Shown here: positions 26,875-36,438 of the stretch, piece by piece
How positions within the stretch are numbered: position 1 is the first letter of the stretch
Layout of the letters: every line of letters starts with the position of its first letter
From: Ureibacillus massiliensis 4400831 = CIP 108448 = CCUG 49529
GTDB taxonomy: Bacteria; Bacillota; Bacilli; Bacillales_A; Planococcaceae
Assembly: GCF_000772965.1 (NCBI RefSeq)
Contig: NZ_JPVQ01000001.1
Span: forward strand, 186,001-250,000
Length of the DNA: 64,000 nucleotides
Direction: 5' to 3'
Made by a program: the position numbers and the translations under genes
Notes under the pieces: model-generated
What the model was told of the DNA's origin: nothing
Database searches by the model: none
What the model saw: the letters and a program-made list of their open reading frames with translations, nothing else

Positions 26875-28538
26875 ATGCAGTAGAACAATTACAACAATCG
26901 ATAAAAGACGCTTTAGCAGAAGCGGTAATAAAAGCGGAGTTAGTCGAATCAACTTCAGAATTAAACATACATTTAGAGACACCAAAAGATAAAGCGAATG
27001 GTGACTTTGCAACGAATCTTGCGATGCAATTAACGAAAATCGCGAAAAAGCCACCTCGCGCCATTGCAGAAAGTATAGTAGAAAACCTTGTAACTGAAGG
27101 TACAGATATTGAGAAAGTCGATATTGCGGGCCCTGGTTTTATTAACATTACTGTTCGTAAAGACTTCCTTGCCGCTGTTGTAAAAGCTGTTAAAGAACAA
27201 GGTGAAAATTATGGTCGTTCGACAAGTGGGAACGGCGAGAAAATTCAAGTGGAGTTCGTGTCAGCAAACCCAACTGGTGACTTACATTTAGGACATGCTC
27301 GTGGTGCTGCATTTGGGGATTCTTTATGTAATGTGTTAGATTTTGCTGGTTATTCGGTTTCTCGAGAATACTATATTAACGATGCAGGCAATCAAATCAA
27401 CAATCTTGCTTATTCATTAGAAGCACGTTATAAACAAGCTTTAGGATTAGAAGCAGAAATGCCAGAGGACGGTTATCATGGGCAAGATATTATTGACATT
27501 GCTTCTAAACTTGCTGAAAAATACGGTAACTCCATTTTAGAAAAATCAGATGAAGAGCGCTTTAATTTCTTCCGCGAAAATGGGTTACAGCTTGAATTAG
27601 ATAAATTAAAAAGAGATTTAGAAAACTTCCGTGTTCGTTTTGATGTTTGGTATTCAGAAACTTCATTATATAAAAACGGAAAAATCGAGGTTGCTTTAGA
27701 TAAATTAAAAGCAAACGGTCATGTATTTGAAGAGGAAGGTGCTACTTGGTTCCGCTCTACAACATTTGGAGATGACAAGGACCGTGTATTAGTGAAATCT
27801 GATGGCTCATTCACATACTTAACACCTGATATCGCATACCACGAAGATAAAATTCAACGCGGCTTTGATAAGCTAATCAATATTTGGGGTGCGGACCACC
27901 ACGGATATATCCCTCGTATGAAAGCTGCCATTCAAGCGCTTGGTTATGATCGTGATAAATTAGAAGTCGAAGTTATTCAAATGGTTCAGCTATATAAAAA
28001 TGGCGAAAAATATAAAATGAGTAAACGTACAGGGAATGCTGTTACGATGCGAGACTTAGTAGAAGAAGTAGGATTAGATGCAGTTCGTTATTACTTCGTA
28101 AAAACTGCTTGTGATTCTCATATGGACTTCGACTTAGACTTAGCTGTTTCACAATCAAATGAAAACCCGGTTTACTATGCACAATATGCTCATGCACGTA
28201 TTTGTTCAATTTTACGCTCTGCCAAGGAGCAAGGCTTTGCATCTTCACTAGAAAACCTAGATTTATTGACTGCTGAAAAAGAAGAAGAAGTATTGAAAAA
28301 AGTTGGCTCATTCCCACAAATCGTGGCTGAAGCTGCTAAACATAGAACACCGCATAGAGTTGCGAACTTCATTCAAGAACTAGCAGCAAGCTTCCATAGC
28401 TTCTACAATGCTGAAAAAGTATTAAATCCTGATAATAAAGAATTAACAGAGGCTCGTTTAGCGCTTATTAATGCTGTACGTATCACACTTGCAAATGCAT
28501 TGAAATTAATCGGTGTTAGCGCACCAGAAAAAATGTAG
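26871..28538 (+). CDS. argS: arginyl-tRNA synthetase
   Basis: Class I aminoacyl-tRNA synthetase of 555 residues. The N-terminal Add-1 domain occupies about residues 1-110. The HIGH-type motif is in [20 protein letters not shown], the KMSKS-type motif is YKMSKRTG, and the C-terminal DALR anticodon-binding domain runs from about residue 440 ([13 protein letters not shown]). Length and motifs are normal. A terminator follows directly. Confidence 0.97.
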   Translation: MNAVEQLQQSIKDALAEAVIKAELVESTSELNIHLETPKDKANGDFATNLAMQLTKIAKKPPRAIAESIVENLVTEGTDIEKVDIAGPGFINITVRKDFLAAVVKAVKEQGENYGRSTSGNGEKIQVEFVSANPTGDLHLGHARGAAFGDSLCNVLDFAGYSVSREYYINDAGNQINNLAYSLEARYKQALGLEAEMPEDGYHGQDIIDIASKLAEKYGNSILEKSDEERFNFFRENGLQLELDKLKRDLENFRVRFDVWYSETSLYKNGKIEVALDKLKANGHVFEEEGATWFRSTTFGDDKDRVLVKSDGSFTYLTPDIAYHEDKIQRGFDKLINIWGADHHGYIPRMKAAIQALGYDRDKLEVEVIQMVQLYKNGEKYKMSKRTGNAVTMRDLVEEVGLDAVRYYFVKTACDSHMDFDLDLAVSQSNENPVYYAQYAHARICSILRSAKEQGFASSLENLDLLTAEKEEEVLKKVGSFPQIVAEAAKHRTPHRVANFIQELAASFHSFYNAEKVLNPDNKELTEARLALINAVRITLANALKLIGVSAPEKM

Positions 28539-28546
28539 AACAGTTT

Positions 28547-28576
28547 AGTCCCCTAACCGTAGGGGGCTTTTTTTGT
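28547..28576 (+). terminator. argS terminator
   Basis: AGTCCCCTA pairs with TAGGGGGCT, followed by seven T. Confidence 0.85.
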
Positions 28577-28589
28577 GAATTCGGAAATC

Positions 28590-28643
28590 CGCGAGTATTC
28601 CGCGTGAAAGCGCGAGTATTCTATTCAAAAGCGCGAGTATTTC
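28590..28643. repeat. CGCGAGTATT repeats at 21-bp period (family B, locus 1)
   Basis: Three copies of CGCGAGTATT start at 28590, 28611 and 28632, exactly 21 bases apart. The half of each unit following the core varies but often ends AAAAG or AAAG. It follows the argS terminator directly. The same unit recurs near 37.3 kb. Confidence 0.9.
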
Positions 28644-28794
28644 CAAAAAAAGAAAGTGAATTATTTATATCCCCGTTATCATTTCTAAAAGTAATAATAC
28701 CAATCCCTATCCTCAAGATATTCCATTCAACTAGTTTAATTGCTATATTTTTCTTAGTTACGAATGTTTTATTCTGCTAAAAGTAAAAATCTTG

Positions 28795-28825
28795 TTGAAG
28801 TTTACGTTAACGTAAATGCTATAAT
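28795..28825 (+). promoter_or_regulatory. MerR-type promoter with LiuR-like palindromic operator
   Basis: TTGAAG (-35, 28795-28800) and TATAAT (-10, 28820-28825) are separated by 19 bases. Within that spacer sits the perfect 16-bp palindrome TTTACGTTAACGTAAA (28801-28816). A long spacer filled by a palindrome is the classic operator layout of MerR regulators. The sequence is close to the LiuR motif I recall from branched-chain amino-acid/fatty-acid catabolism operons. The MerR gene it precedes is the obvious ligand-responsive partner. Confidence 0.75.
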
Positions 28826-28852
28826 ATTCCAAAAGGAACAGAGGTGATAAGG

Positions 28853-29242
28853 ATGAAAACGATTAAGGAAGTCGCGAAGCTTTTCAATGTATCTACTAGA
28901 ACTCTAAGGTATTACGAAGAAGTTGGACTGTTGTCTCCAAATCGTTCTCATTCAAATCAAAGAACCTTTTCAAAAAAAGAAATTGCAAAGTTGAAACTCA
29001 TTTTTCGCGGCAAAAAATATGGCTTTTCACTTGATGAAATAAAGGAGATGGTGCTGCTATTTGATTTAGACAGAACAGGAGTTCAGCAGCTAGAGAGGAC
29101 CGTTGAGTACGGGGAACAAAAAATGAAAGAAATTGAAGAAAAGATTGCAGAGCTTACGGTAATGAAAGAAGAGTTAATGGAATTGCATGGGACCTTTATT
29201 GAAAAATTAGCGAAAATAAAAGGGAGAGATGTTGATGAATAG
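28853..29242 (+). CDS. MerR family regulator (LiuR-like)
   Basis: A 129-residue regulator. The N-terminal winged helix-turn-helix is TIKEVAKLFNVSTRTLRYYE with GLLSPNRSHSNQRTFSKKEI, followed by a long dimerisation coiled coil (about residues 75-118). There is no C-terminal metal-binding Cys pattern. It is first in an operon with an acyl-CoA ligase and an acyl-CoA dehydrogenase, with a 16-bp palindrome in its promoter spacer, so autoregulation and control of acyl degradation are likely. The ATG at 28853 has GAGGTG six bases upstream. Confidence 0.85.
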   Translation: MKTIKEVAKLFNVSTRTLRYYEEVGLLSPNRSHSNQRTFSKKEIAKLKLIFRGKKYGFSLDEIKEMVLLFDLDRTGVQQLERTVEYGEQKMKEIEEKIAELTVMKEELMELHGTFIEKLAKIKGRDVDE

Positions 29243-30737
29243 TTCAAATTTGTTAGCAAGAAATGCCCGTAAGTATCCGACAAATGAAGCGGTTATTTGT
29301 CATGGACGTAGAGTGACTTATAAAGAGTTAGATGACCAAGTGAATCGTTTTAGTAATGCCTTAAAAAATCTAGGTATTCATCAAGGAGATAAAGTTTTAA
29401 TCTTCATGCCAAATGTATTGGAATTTGTCGTTAGTTATTTTGCTATTCAGCGTATCGGAGCCATTGTAGTTCCGGTCAATGCGAAGTTTACATTAACAGA
29501 GGTGGAGTATGTTGCAGAACATGCTGAAGCAACAGCCATTCTTGTCCATGAAGCAATATTTGCAGCAGTCGAAAAGATTTCAAATGTCAATATAAAAATT
29601 AAAACAGGAGCATCACAGGAAGACTGGTACAGCTACAACGAATTAATTGTAAGCGGTAACAACAATGAAGTAGCTTGTCTATTAAAAGAAGATGATCTCT
29701 CCACAATTCTTTACACATCAGGAACGACAGGGAAACCAAAGGGGGTACTTTTCAGTTATCGTAATATTTTAGCGGTTGCACATATGATTGCTATTGAAAT
29801 GGAAGTAAAGCCAGAAAGCCGCATACTATTGATGATGCCTCTTACACATTCAGCACCACTACATTTATTCCTTATGTCAGCAGTATTAGTAGGTGCGACG
29901 AATGTTCTAACACCTACATTCACACCGGATTTATTTATTGATTCTATTGAAACCGAAAAAACAACTCACTTCTTTGGAGCACCAGTTGCTTATTTAGTTA
30001 CCGCATCTCATCCAAGACTTCGATCTGCAGATTTATCTTCAATGAAATGGTGGGTTTATGGAGGAGCACCACTTTCTGAAAAAGAAGTCCGTCATTTACA
30101 ACAAGTATTCCAAACAGAAAACCTAACTTGTGTTTATGGCTTAACAGAAGGAGGCCCTTCAGGTTCATTACTATTCGGTTATGAGCATAAAGATAAGGCT
30201 GGTAGTATTGGAAAACGAGCGCCCTTTGGAACAGAACTGCGTATTGTGAATGAGGACGGGGAAGACGTGGCGGTAGGAGAAGTTGGAGAAGTAGTCCTAT
30301 ATGGCGAGGGGAATATGGTAGGCTATTACCGCGATGAGGAAGCAACGCAAGCTGCTTTTCTTGAAGGCTGGGTAAAAACAGGTGATCTAGCTCGCTATGA
30401 TGAGGAGGGCTATATTTGGATAGTGGATCGTAAAAAAGATGTCATCATTTCAGGGGGAGTAAATATCTATCCAAAAGAAATAGAAGACCGTATTCTGCAA
30501 TTTGAAGGCATTGTTGAAGTAGCTGTTGTTGGGGTTCCACATGAAGAATGGGGCGAAACGGTTAAAGCAATTTATGCAGCTAAAAAGCAAATAGACGAAC
30601 AAGAGTTGAAAGATTATTTATCACAGCATTTAGCCAAATATAAAGTGCCTCGCATTTATGAACAAGTAGAAGCACTTCCACGTAATGCATCTGGAAAAAT
30701 ATTAAAGCAACAACTAAAACAACAGGTGGTGAGCTAA
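29235..30737 (+). CDS. acyl-CoA synthetase (AMP-forming)
   Basis: Class I adenylate-forming ligase of 500 residues that activates a carboxylic acid to its CoA thioester. The phosphate-binding loop is TILYTSGTTGKPKGV, the A5-type motif is VYGLTEGGPSG, the hinge is DRKKDVIISGGVNIYPKEIE, and the catalytic C-terminal Lys is in ASGKILK. Substrate length cannot be fixed; its place with an acyl-CoA dehydrogenase and a LiuR-like regulator suggests fatty or branched acids. The ATG at 29235 overlaps the end of the MerR gene, with GGGAG eight bases upstream. Confidence 0.88.
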   Translation: MNSSNLLARNARKYPTNEAVICHGRRVTYKELDDQVNRFSNALKNLGIHQGDKVLIFMPNVLEFVVSYFAIQRIGAIVVPVNAKFTLTEVEYVAEHAEATAILVHEAIFAAVEKISNVNIKIKTGASQEDWYSYNELIVSGNNNEVACLLKEDDLSTILYTSGTTGKPKGVLFSYRNILAVAHMIAIEMEVKPESRILLMMPLTHSAPLHLFLMSAVLVGATNVLTPTFTPDLFIDSIETEKTTHFFGAPVAYLVTASHPRLRSADLSSMKWWVYGGAPLSEKEVRHLQQVFQTENLTCVYGLTEGGPSGSLLFGYEHKDKAGSIGKRAPFGTELRIVNEDGEDVAVGEVGEVVLYGEGNMVGYYRDEEATQAAFLEGWVKTGDLARYDEEGYIWIVDRKKDVIISGGVNIYPKEIEDRILQFEGIVEVAVVGVPHEEWGETVKAIYAAKKQIDEQELKDYLSQHLAKYKVPRIYEQVEALPRNASGKILKQQLKQQVVS

Positions 30738-32404
30738 TGAAGGTACTACAGTCAAAGGTGGAACGGGAAACGAATTTTTTTACAAACGACCATACGCTTC
30801 ATAAAATATTGGAACAAATGCTAGACTCAGAGTTTTGTGATTTTGCTGGAAGAGAATTGGACGATTTTGGAAAGCTTGTTGCTGGTGAGATTGATGAACG
30901 CGCAAAGCACTCTGACCGAGAAGGTAAACCTCGTTTGGAGCGTTACAACAAATTCGGTGAAGAGGTATCAGAAGTTTGGGTGAATGAAGGATATAAGAAA
31001 ACAATTGAACAAACTTATAACACAGGCATTGTTGGATATGTGCATAAGGAGATTCCACAATTGGGGAGAAAGGGAAACTACGTTTATAGTTTTGCGCAAG
31101 GTTATTTATTATCCCAAGCGGAACCAGGGATTTATTGTCCTGTGACTCTAACAATGGCAACAGCATATTTATTTGACCATTATGCAGATGAAGACTTGAA
31201 GGCAAAATTTCTCCCACATGTTTGTTCAACAGGAGATGTGAAACTGTACGAAGGAGCTACTTTTTTAACGGAACGTCAAGGTGGTTCAGACGTTGGTGCC
31301 AACATTGTAGAGGCGCGTTTCGATGGAAAAAATTATCGTCTATATGGTGAAAAGTACTTTGCATCGAATGCAGGAATGTGCGGGGTCGCAATGGTATTAG
31401 CTCGTATACCTGGTTCCTCGTCCGGTACGAGAGGATTAACCCTATTTGCTGTTCCATGGCGAAATGACGATGGTTCTGTAAATGGTTTGCGAATTCGTAG
31501 ATTAAAAGATAAGTTAGGTGTTCGTGCTGTTCCAGCTGGAGAGGTAGAATTCGATGGGGCAGTCGGCTATGTCGTGGGTGATCCGAATAAAGGAATTTAT
31601 TATATGCTGGAAGCTTTAAATCTTTCAAGAATTTGTAATGCGATTGCTTCTGTCGGGATTATGCGTAGAGCTTATTCGGAAGCAAAACATTATCTTTCAA
31701 ACAGAGAAGCCTTTGGAGAGGTATTAACTAATTATCCGATGATTCAAGATTCACTTGCAAAGTTTGCAGCAAAAGTTCATGTGGAAGTAGCTACAACCTT
31801 TGATTTAATTCAATTGTATGATGTCGTAACAAGCGGTAATGGTTCGGAAAGGGACATCATTTTGAATCGTTTAAATATCGCCATTATAAAAAAAGAAACG
31901 GCTGAACAGGCGGTAAAATATGCGAGCGAGGCGATAGAACTCCATGGGGGCAATGGTTATATTGAAGATTTTGTAACACCAAGGCTGCTAAGGGATGCGC
32001 AGGTATTAACCGTTTGGGAGGGGACAGCAAACATCCTAGCACTCGAGGTCATCCGTCTATTCAAAAAATTTAGAGCGCATGAACTGTTTGTAACCGAAAT
32101 GAATAATCGTTTATCACGAATAAAAAACAATTCACTTAAAGTCATTGTGCAGGAGAAATTAATGGAATTGGAAGAACAGCTGAAAATATTTGTTTCTTTG
32201 GATGATGCTATACAAAGCTTTGAAGGTAAAAAAATAGCAGAAAAGTTGGCATTAATGTATGAGAGTGTTGTGTCAGTAGAGTGGGCTGATAAATATGGTG
32301 GAAAATACGAAAAGCTTGCAGAAATATTTTTGGAGGGCAGTTGGGGACTTCGAAAATTAGGAGATCCGATGAAAACAGTCGAATACTTTTCAGATATTGT
32401 ATAG
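30737..32404 (+). CDS. acyl-CoA dehydrogenase family protein, long form
   Basis: FAD-dependent dehydrogenase of 555 residues, longer than the standard 380 because of an extra C-terminal helical region (about 450-555), as in AidB/DmdC-type members. FAD and substrate motifs include YEGATFLTERQGGSDVGAN. The catalytic base region is LTVWEGTANILALEVIR, with Glu in the W-E-G-T position. The ATG overlaps the ligase stop codon by one base, so translation is coupled. Probably oxidises the CoA ester made by the preceding ligase; that link is inference. Confidence 0.87.
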   Translation: MKVLQSKVERETNFFTNDHTLHKILEQMLDSEFCDFAGRELDDFGKLVAGEIDERAKHSDREGKPRLERYNKFGEEVSEVWVNEGYKKTIEQTYNTGIVGYVHKEIPQLGRKGNYVYSFAQGYLLSQAEPGIYCPVTLTMATAYLFDHYADEDLKAKFLPHVCSTGDVKLYEGATFLTERQGGSDVGANIVEARFDGKNYRLYGEKYFASNAGMCGVAMVLARIPGSSSGTRGLTLFAVPWRNDDGSVNGLRIRRLKDKLGVRAVPAGEVEFDGAVGYVVGDPNKGIYYMLEALNLSRICNAIASVGIMRRAYSEAKHYLSNREAFGEVLTNYPMIQDSLAKFAAKVHVEVATTFDLIQLYDVVTSGNGSERDIILNRLNIAIIKKETAEQAVKYASEAIELHGGNGYIEDFVTPRLLRDAQVLTVWEGTANILALEVIRLFKKFRAHELFVTEMNNRLSRIKNNSLKVIVQEKLMELEEQLKIFVSLDDAIQSFEGKKIAEKLALMYESVVSVEWADKYGGKYEKLAEIFLEGSWGLRKLGDPMKTVEYFSDIV

Positions 32405-32689
32405 GTAAGTTCATATAAAAATTTTATAGATTCAATGGAAACGCACAAAGTAATAAACTTACTTGTGCGTTTTTATTTGTCATAAATGATGATTTGATGG
32501 TTAATTATTACAAAATTTTAAAAACTTTATAATTCCGATAAAAAAACCTTGAAATACCTATTGACGAATAAATAATCAGAAAGTAAAATCAATTCAAATA
32601 GTTAACCGACTTTTCTTAGCGAAAAAGTAGGTATTAACGAATTCGGATTGAAAATTTATCTCAGGACGAGAAGAGGAGGATCTGACGTT

Positions 32690-33910
32690 ATGAAGGATCT
32701 GTTCATAAAAACCGAGCAACAAAGAGAATGGCTAGAAAAATTATCAACACTTGAAGAACCATTTAAAGGGAATGCACAGCAAATTGATAAAGAATCAAGC
32801 TTCCCAAGTGAGCATATTCAAGCGTTACGAAAAATTGGTTATACGAAAATTACATTGCCAAAAGAACTAGGTGGAGAAGGCTTAAGTTTATATGAAACAA
32901 TTTCATTACAGGAAACACTAGGGAGCTACGATGGTAGCACGGCATTGGCGATAGCTTGGACATTACTTACGGTTGGAGAATTGTTCGAAAATAAATATTG
33001 GGATTCGTCAAAATTAGAGGCATTTGCAAAAGAGGTAGAGCAAGGTGCCATTATTAATCGTGCGGTAAGTGAAGTGGCTACTGGAAGCCCAATTCGTGGT
33101 GGTCGTCCGGGAACACAGGCGGTACGTGAAGGGAATAAATGGGTGATTAATGGACGGAAAAGCTACACAACTGGATCACCTGAACTTGATTACTTCTTAA
33201 CATCTGCATGGATTGAAGAAAAAGAAAAGGTTGGTTTTTTCTTAATTCATAAAGATACTCCTGGTTTATCTATCGATGAAACATGGGATGTTATCGCGAT
33301 GCGTGGAACAGGAAGTCACGACTTATTGCTTAACAATGTAGCAGTTGATGAATCAGATTTAGTAGAGCTTCCAACATACAACACTGGGTTTAAATTGAAT
33401 GGATGGTTACTTCTAATCCCTGCAACGTATTTAGGTATTGCTCAAGCAGCACGTGACTATGCACTTCGATTTGCTAACACGCATTCACCAAACAGTATTA
33501 AAGGAACGATTGCAACATTACCAAATGTTCAAAGCTATCTTGGGGAAATCGAATTAGAGCTTGCAACAGCCAGATTTGCACTTTATGGCGCAGCACAAAG
33601 CTATCAAGATTCAATACGAAAAGAAGCTGAAGGCCATACGCTAACAGAGGATGAAGGAATCGTTATCGTAAATGCAGTAAATACAGCAAAACATGTCGTG
33701 ACAAATGCGGCAATAAAGGTTGTTGATAAAGCGATGCGCGTTGTTGGTGCAAAAAGCTTACAGCGTTCAAATCCGCTTCAACGCTATTATCGTGATGTTC
33801 GTGCAGGACTTCACAATCCACCAATGGATGATATTACAATTAAAAAATTAGCGGAATTTGCATTAAAACAAGATGAAACAAAAAAGGAGAATGAATATGA
33901 AGTTCAATAA
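32690..33910 (+). CDS. acyl-CoA-dehydrogenase-like flavoprotein lacking the catalytic Glu
   Basis: A 406-residue member of the acyl-CoA dehydrogenase superfamily. The three-domain fold is evident (VSEVATGSPIRGGRPGTQ, GRKSYTTGSPELDYFLTSAW, MRGTGSHDLLLNNVAV). Where true dehydrogenases have Y-E-G-T near the C terminus, this protein reads YYRDVRAGLHNPPMDD, without the catalytic Glu. That resembles DszC/SfnB-type flavin monooxygenases. It overlaps the following ABC binding protein by 14 bases, so it belongs to the importer operon. A role oxidising an imported sulfur or amino compound is inference. The ATG at 32690 follows AGGAGG; an upstream ATG at 32648 is less likely. Confidence 0.78.
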   Translation: MKDLFIKTEQQREWLEKLSTLEEPFKGNAQQIDKESSFPSEHIQALRKIGYTKITLPKELGGEGLSLYETISLQETLGSYDGSTALAIAWTLLTVGELFENKYWDSSKLEAFAKEVEQGAIINRAVSEVATGSPIRGGRPGTQAVREGNKWVINGRKSYTTGSPELDYFLTSAWIEEKEKVGFFLIHKDTPGLSIDETWDVIAMRGTGSHDLLLNNVAVDESDLVELPTYNTGFKLNGWLLLIPATYLGIAQAARDYALRFANTHSPNSIKGTIATLPNVQSYLGEIELELATARFALYGAAQSYQDSIRKEAEGHTLTEDEGIVIVNAVNTAKHVVTNAAIKVVDKAMRVVGAKSLQRSNPLQRYYRDVRAGLHNPPMDDITIKKLAEFALKQDETKKENEYEVQ

Positions 33911-34769
33911 ATTATTAAAATTTGCTGTAGTTGGATTTGCTTCGATATCCATTTTAGCTGCATGTGGTAGTGGCGGTAGCGAACAATCTTCAGGTACAGC
34001 TGCAGAAGGTGGTAGCGAAGTTCGTATAGTAAAAGTTGCTTACGACCAAGCTGGTAAACCAATGACTTATATTGACGAAAACGGAAATCCAACAGGCTAT
34101 GATGTAGAAGTAATGAAATTAGTTGACGAACTTTTACCAGAGTATCAATTTGATTACGTTGGAACAACAAGTGATGACTTATTAATTGGTGTTGAACAAG
34201 GGAAATATCATGTTGGTGTTAAAAATGCCTTCTGGACAGAAGAGCGTACGCAAAAATTCCTATACCCAGAAGAATTTTTAGGATTAAGTAGTGCAGGGCT
34301 TGTATTAAAGAAAGAAAATGAAAACATTAAAAACTTAAGCGACTTTGCATCTGCAGGTATGACTCTTGCTCCAATTGCTGCAAACAATGCTCAATATACA
34401 GTAATTGCTGAATACAACGAAGCAAACCCAGATAATCCGGTAAAGCTTCAAGCTGGTGAAGAGTTTACAGTAGACGTTGTTCAATGGGTAAACGAAGGTC
34501 GTGTCGATGGTGGGGTTATTATCGAAGGCGCATTTAAAGGTCAGGTATTGGAAGAGAACGGTCCATACTACAACTTAAAAGATGAAGTAGTTTACAATGA
34601 ATTCGCAGTAATTAAAACATGGCCATTATTCAACAAAAATGAAGTGGAATTTGCTAAAGCTTACGATGAAGCTATTAAACAATTAAAAGAAACAGATAAA
34701 CTACGCGAGTTAAGTATCGAATTTTATGGTAAAGATTTATTCGAAGTGTTAGACCAAGTAGAACGATAA
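33897..34769 (+). CDS. amino-acid (cystine-type) ABC transporter binding lipoprotein
   Basis: Extracytoplasmic binding protein of 290 residues. It has a signal peptide and lipobox (ILAAC) followed by a Gly/Ser linker, then a type-II periplasmic-binding (SBP_bac_3) domain: TYIDENGNPTGYDVEVMKLV, DDLLIGVEQGKYHVGVKN. It resembles the TcyJ/TcyK cystine binding proteins of Bacillus, but the ligand is not proven. The ATG at 33897 follows AAAGGAG. A hairpin after the gene separates it from the permease genes. Confidence 0.85.
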   Translation: MKFNKLLKFAVVGFASISILAACGSGGSEQSSGTAAEGGSEVRIVKVAYDQAGKPMTYIDENGNPTGYDVEVMKLVDELLPEYQFDYVGTTSDDLLIGVEQGKYHVGVKNAFWTEERTQKFLYPEEFLGLSSAGLVLKKENENIKNLSDFASAGMTLAPIAANNAQYTVIAEYNEANPDNPVKLQAGEEFTVDVVQWVNEGRVDGGVIIEGAFKGQVLEENGPYYNLKDEVVYNEFAVIKTWPLFNKNEVEFAKAYDEAIKQLKETDKLRELSIEFYGKDLFEVLDQVER

Positions 34770-34780
34770 TTAAATAGCGT

Positions 34781-34819
34781 AAGGGCTGCCAGCAGTCAGT
34801 TGCTAGGGAGCCCTTTCTA
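34781..34819 (+). terminator. intercistronic hairpin after the binding protein
   Basis: AAGGGCT pairs with AGCCCTT (with inner pairs) and is followed by TTTCTAT. Placed between the binding-protein and permease genes, it may terminate partly or stabilise the upstream message so the binding protein is made in excess. Confidence 0.6.
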
Positions 34820-34981
34820 TATCTATGATAGGTTTGTCCAACTGTTAAATTTAATAAAATGGGAAAAGACAAATATTATTGCTTTTACTTTTAGTCCAAC
34901 AATGTTTTGAAATGAAAAGTATAGAGTTGACTATAATTCTAGTAATAGCTTGATTTTGGGTAAGGAAAGTGGTGAAGTTAG

Positions 34982-35692
34982 GTGGAAAAATATTTCGATA
35001 TAAATTACCTGTGGACGGCGCTTCCACAGCTATTACCTTATCTTTGGATTACATTATTCGTTGCTGCTTTAGCCGTTATTTTTGGTAGTTTATTAGGTTT
35101 AGTGATTGCTGTTTTTAAATTATCGAAAAATCGATTTTTACGTTTTCTTGCAAATAGCTATATTACGATAATGCGCTGTACGCCTTCAATAGTATTGCTT
35201 TTTCTTGTATATTATGGGATTCCCGCTTTTGCAGACTACTTCTTTGGCATCTATTTACAAGATGTACATACAGGGGTATTTGTCGTCATAACATTCAGCT
35301 TGCAGTTTGCTGCGATGATGGCTGAAGTTATCCGTTCAGCTTATTTAGCGGTTGATAAAGGTCAATACGAGGCTGCGGTAAGTGTTGGATTGACGCCATT
35401 CCAAGCAATGAGAAGAATTCTTTTCCCGCAGGCTGTTGTAATCGCGTTGCCGAACTTCGGTAACGGGTTAATCTCTGTCTTACAAGAGGGTGCACTTGCT
35501 TATACAATCGGATTTATTGATATCGTTGGAAAAGCAAATTTAATTATCGCAAATAATTACAATACACATGCTTTAGAAATATACATCGCGCTAGCTGTAT
35601 TCTATTGGGTGCTTTCAATCGCAATTGAGAAGTTCTTTACAAAGCTTGAAAAAGTGTTCAGTAAAGGGCAACGTTCATTAAAGACTAGTTAG
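34982..35692 (+). CDS. polar amino-acid ABC transporter permease 1
   Basis: Membrane permease of 236 residues with about five helices, His/Glu/Gln/Arg/opine family (HisM type). The EAA loop that docks the ATPase is visible: GQYEAAVSVGLTPFQAMRRI, followed by LFPQAVVIALPNFGNG. It pairs with the next permease to form a heterodimer. The start is GTG at 34982 with GGTG-AAG upstream. Confidence 0.88.
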   Translation: MEKYFDINYLWTALPQLLPYLWITLFVAALAVIFGSLLGLVIAVFKLSKNRFLRFLANSYITIMRCTPSIVLLFLVYYGIPAFADYFFGIYLQDVHTGVFVVITFSLQFAAMMAEVIRSAYLAVDKGQYEAAVSVGLTPFQAMRRILFPQAVVIALPNFGNGLISVLQEGALAYTIGFIDIVGKANLIIANNYNTHALEIYIALAVFYWVLSIAIEKFFTKLEKVFSKGQRSLKTS

Positions 35693-35706
35693 GGAGGCGA
35701 AAAAAG

Positions 35707-36426
35707 ATGAACTCAAGCTTTATCAATATGGGATTTTTAATTGATACATTTTTTGTTGCATTGAGCGGTGTTCCTGTTGCGCTTCTTGTAACAGTCGTAG
35801 CAATGGCAATTGCAGTGCCCATCGGTTTTTTCCTTGCCTTAACGAGAATAAATGAAATACCTATATTAAATGGTTTTACAAAGGTTTATGTGTCGTTTGT
35901 AAGAGGGACGCCAATTATTATTCAAATTTTTGTTTTATATAGTATTATTCCACTTATCCTTGCAGGGATCTTTGAAAAATATAATATTGATTTTCCTATC
36001 TATGAGGTAAATCCATTGTGGTATGCATTTATTATTTTTTCTTTCAATACTGCTGCTATTTTAGTAGAAGTATTTCGTTCTGCCTTGAAAACCGTTAGTG
36101 CTGGGCAATTAGAAGCGGCGCATGTTGTTGGGTTAACAACTGCGCAAGCTTATCGTCGTATTATTATTCCGCAAATGCTTGTATCTGCAATGCCAAACTT
36201 ATGTAATGCGACGATTAATCTAATAAAAGCAACATCCCTTGGATATGCGATTTCATTACAAGAAATTACATTAAAAGCAAAGGTGGAGGCAAATGTCGGA
36301 TACAACTATTTAGAAGCATATATTGATATTTTTATCGTTTATTTGATTTTATGTATTACGGTTGAATATTTATTTAAAGTAGCTGAAAAACGATTAAGTC
36401 GCTATAAAGCGCCGGTAACTGCGTAA
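35707..36426 (+). CDS. polar amino-acid ABC transporter permease 2
   Basis: Second permease, 239 residues, same family. Its EAA loop is GQLEAAHVVGLTTAQAYRRI then IIPQMLVSAMPNLCNA. It starts 14 bases after permease 1 with AGGGAGGCG before the ATG. Two different permeases plus one ATPase is the normal TcyJKLMN-like architecture. Confidence 0.88.
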   Translation: MNSSFINMGFLIDTFFVALSGVPVALLVTVVAMAIAVPIGFFLALTRINEIPILNGFTKVYVSFVRGTPIIIQIFVLYSIIPLILAGIFEKYNIDFPIYEVNPLWYAFIIFSFNTAAILVEVFRSALKTVSAGQLEAAHVVGLTTAQAYRRIIIPQMLVSAMPNLCNATINLIKATSLGYAISLQEITLKAKVEANVGYNYLEAYIDIFIVYLILCITVEYLFKVAEKRLSRYKAPVTA

Positions 36427-36438
36427 GGAGGGGTAATA

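Noticed and set aside
30780-32448. Several minus-strand ORFs of 120-160 residues opposite the acyl-CoA dehydrogenase gene
   Set aside because: They are antisense to a well-supported gene, lack ribosome sites and show no protein family features.
32520-32689. CymR-type sulfur-control box before the acyl-CoA-dehydrogenase-like gene
   Set aside because: AATTCCGATAAAA is only a partial match to what I recall of the motif, so I did not call it.
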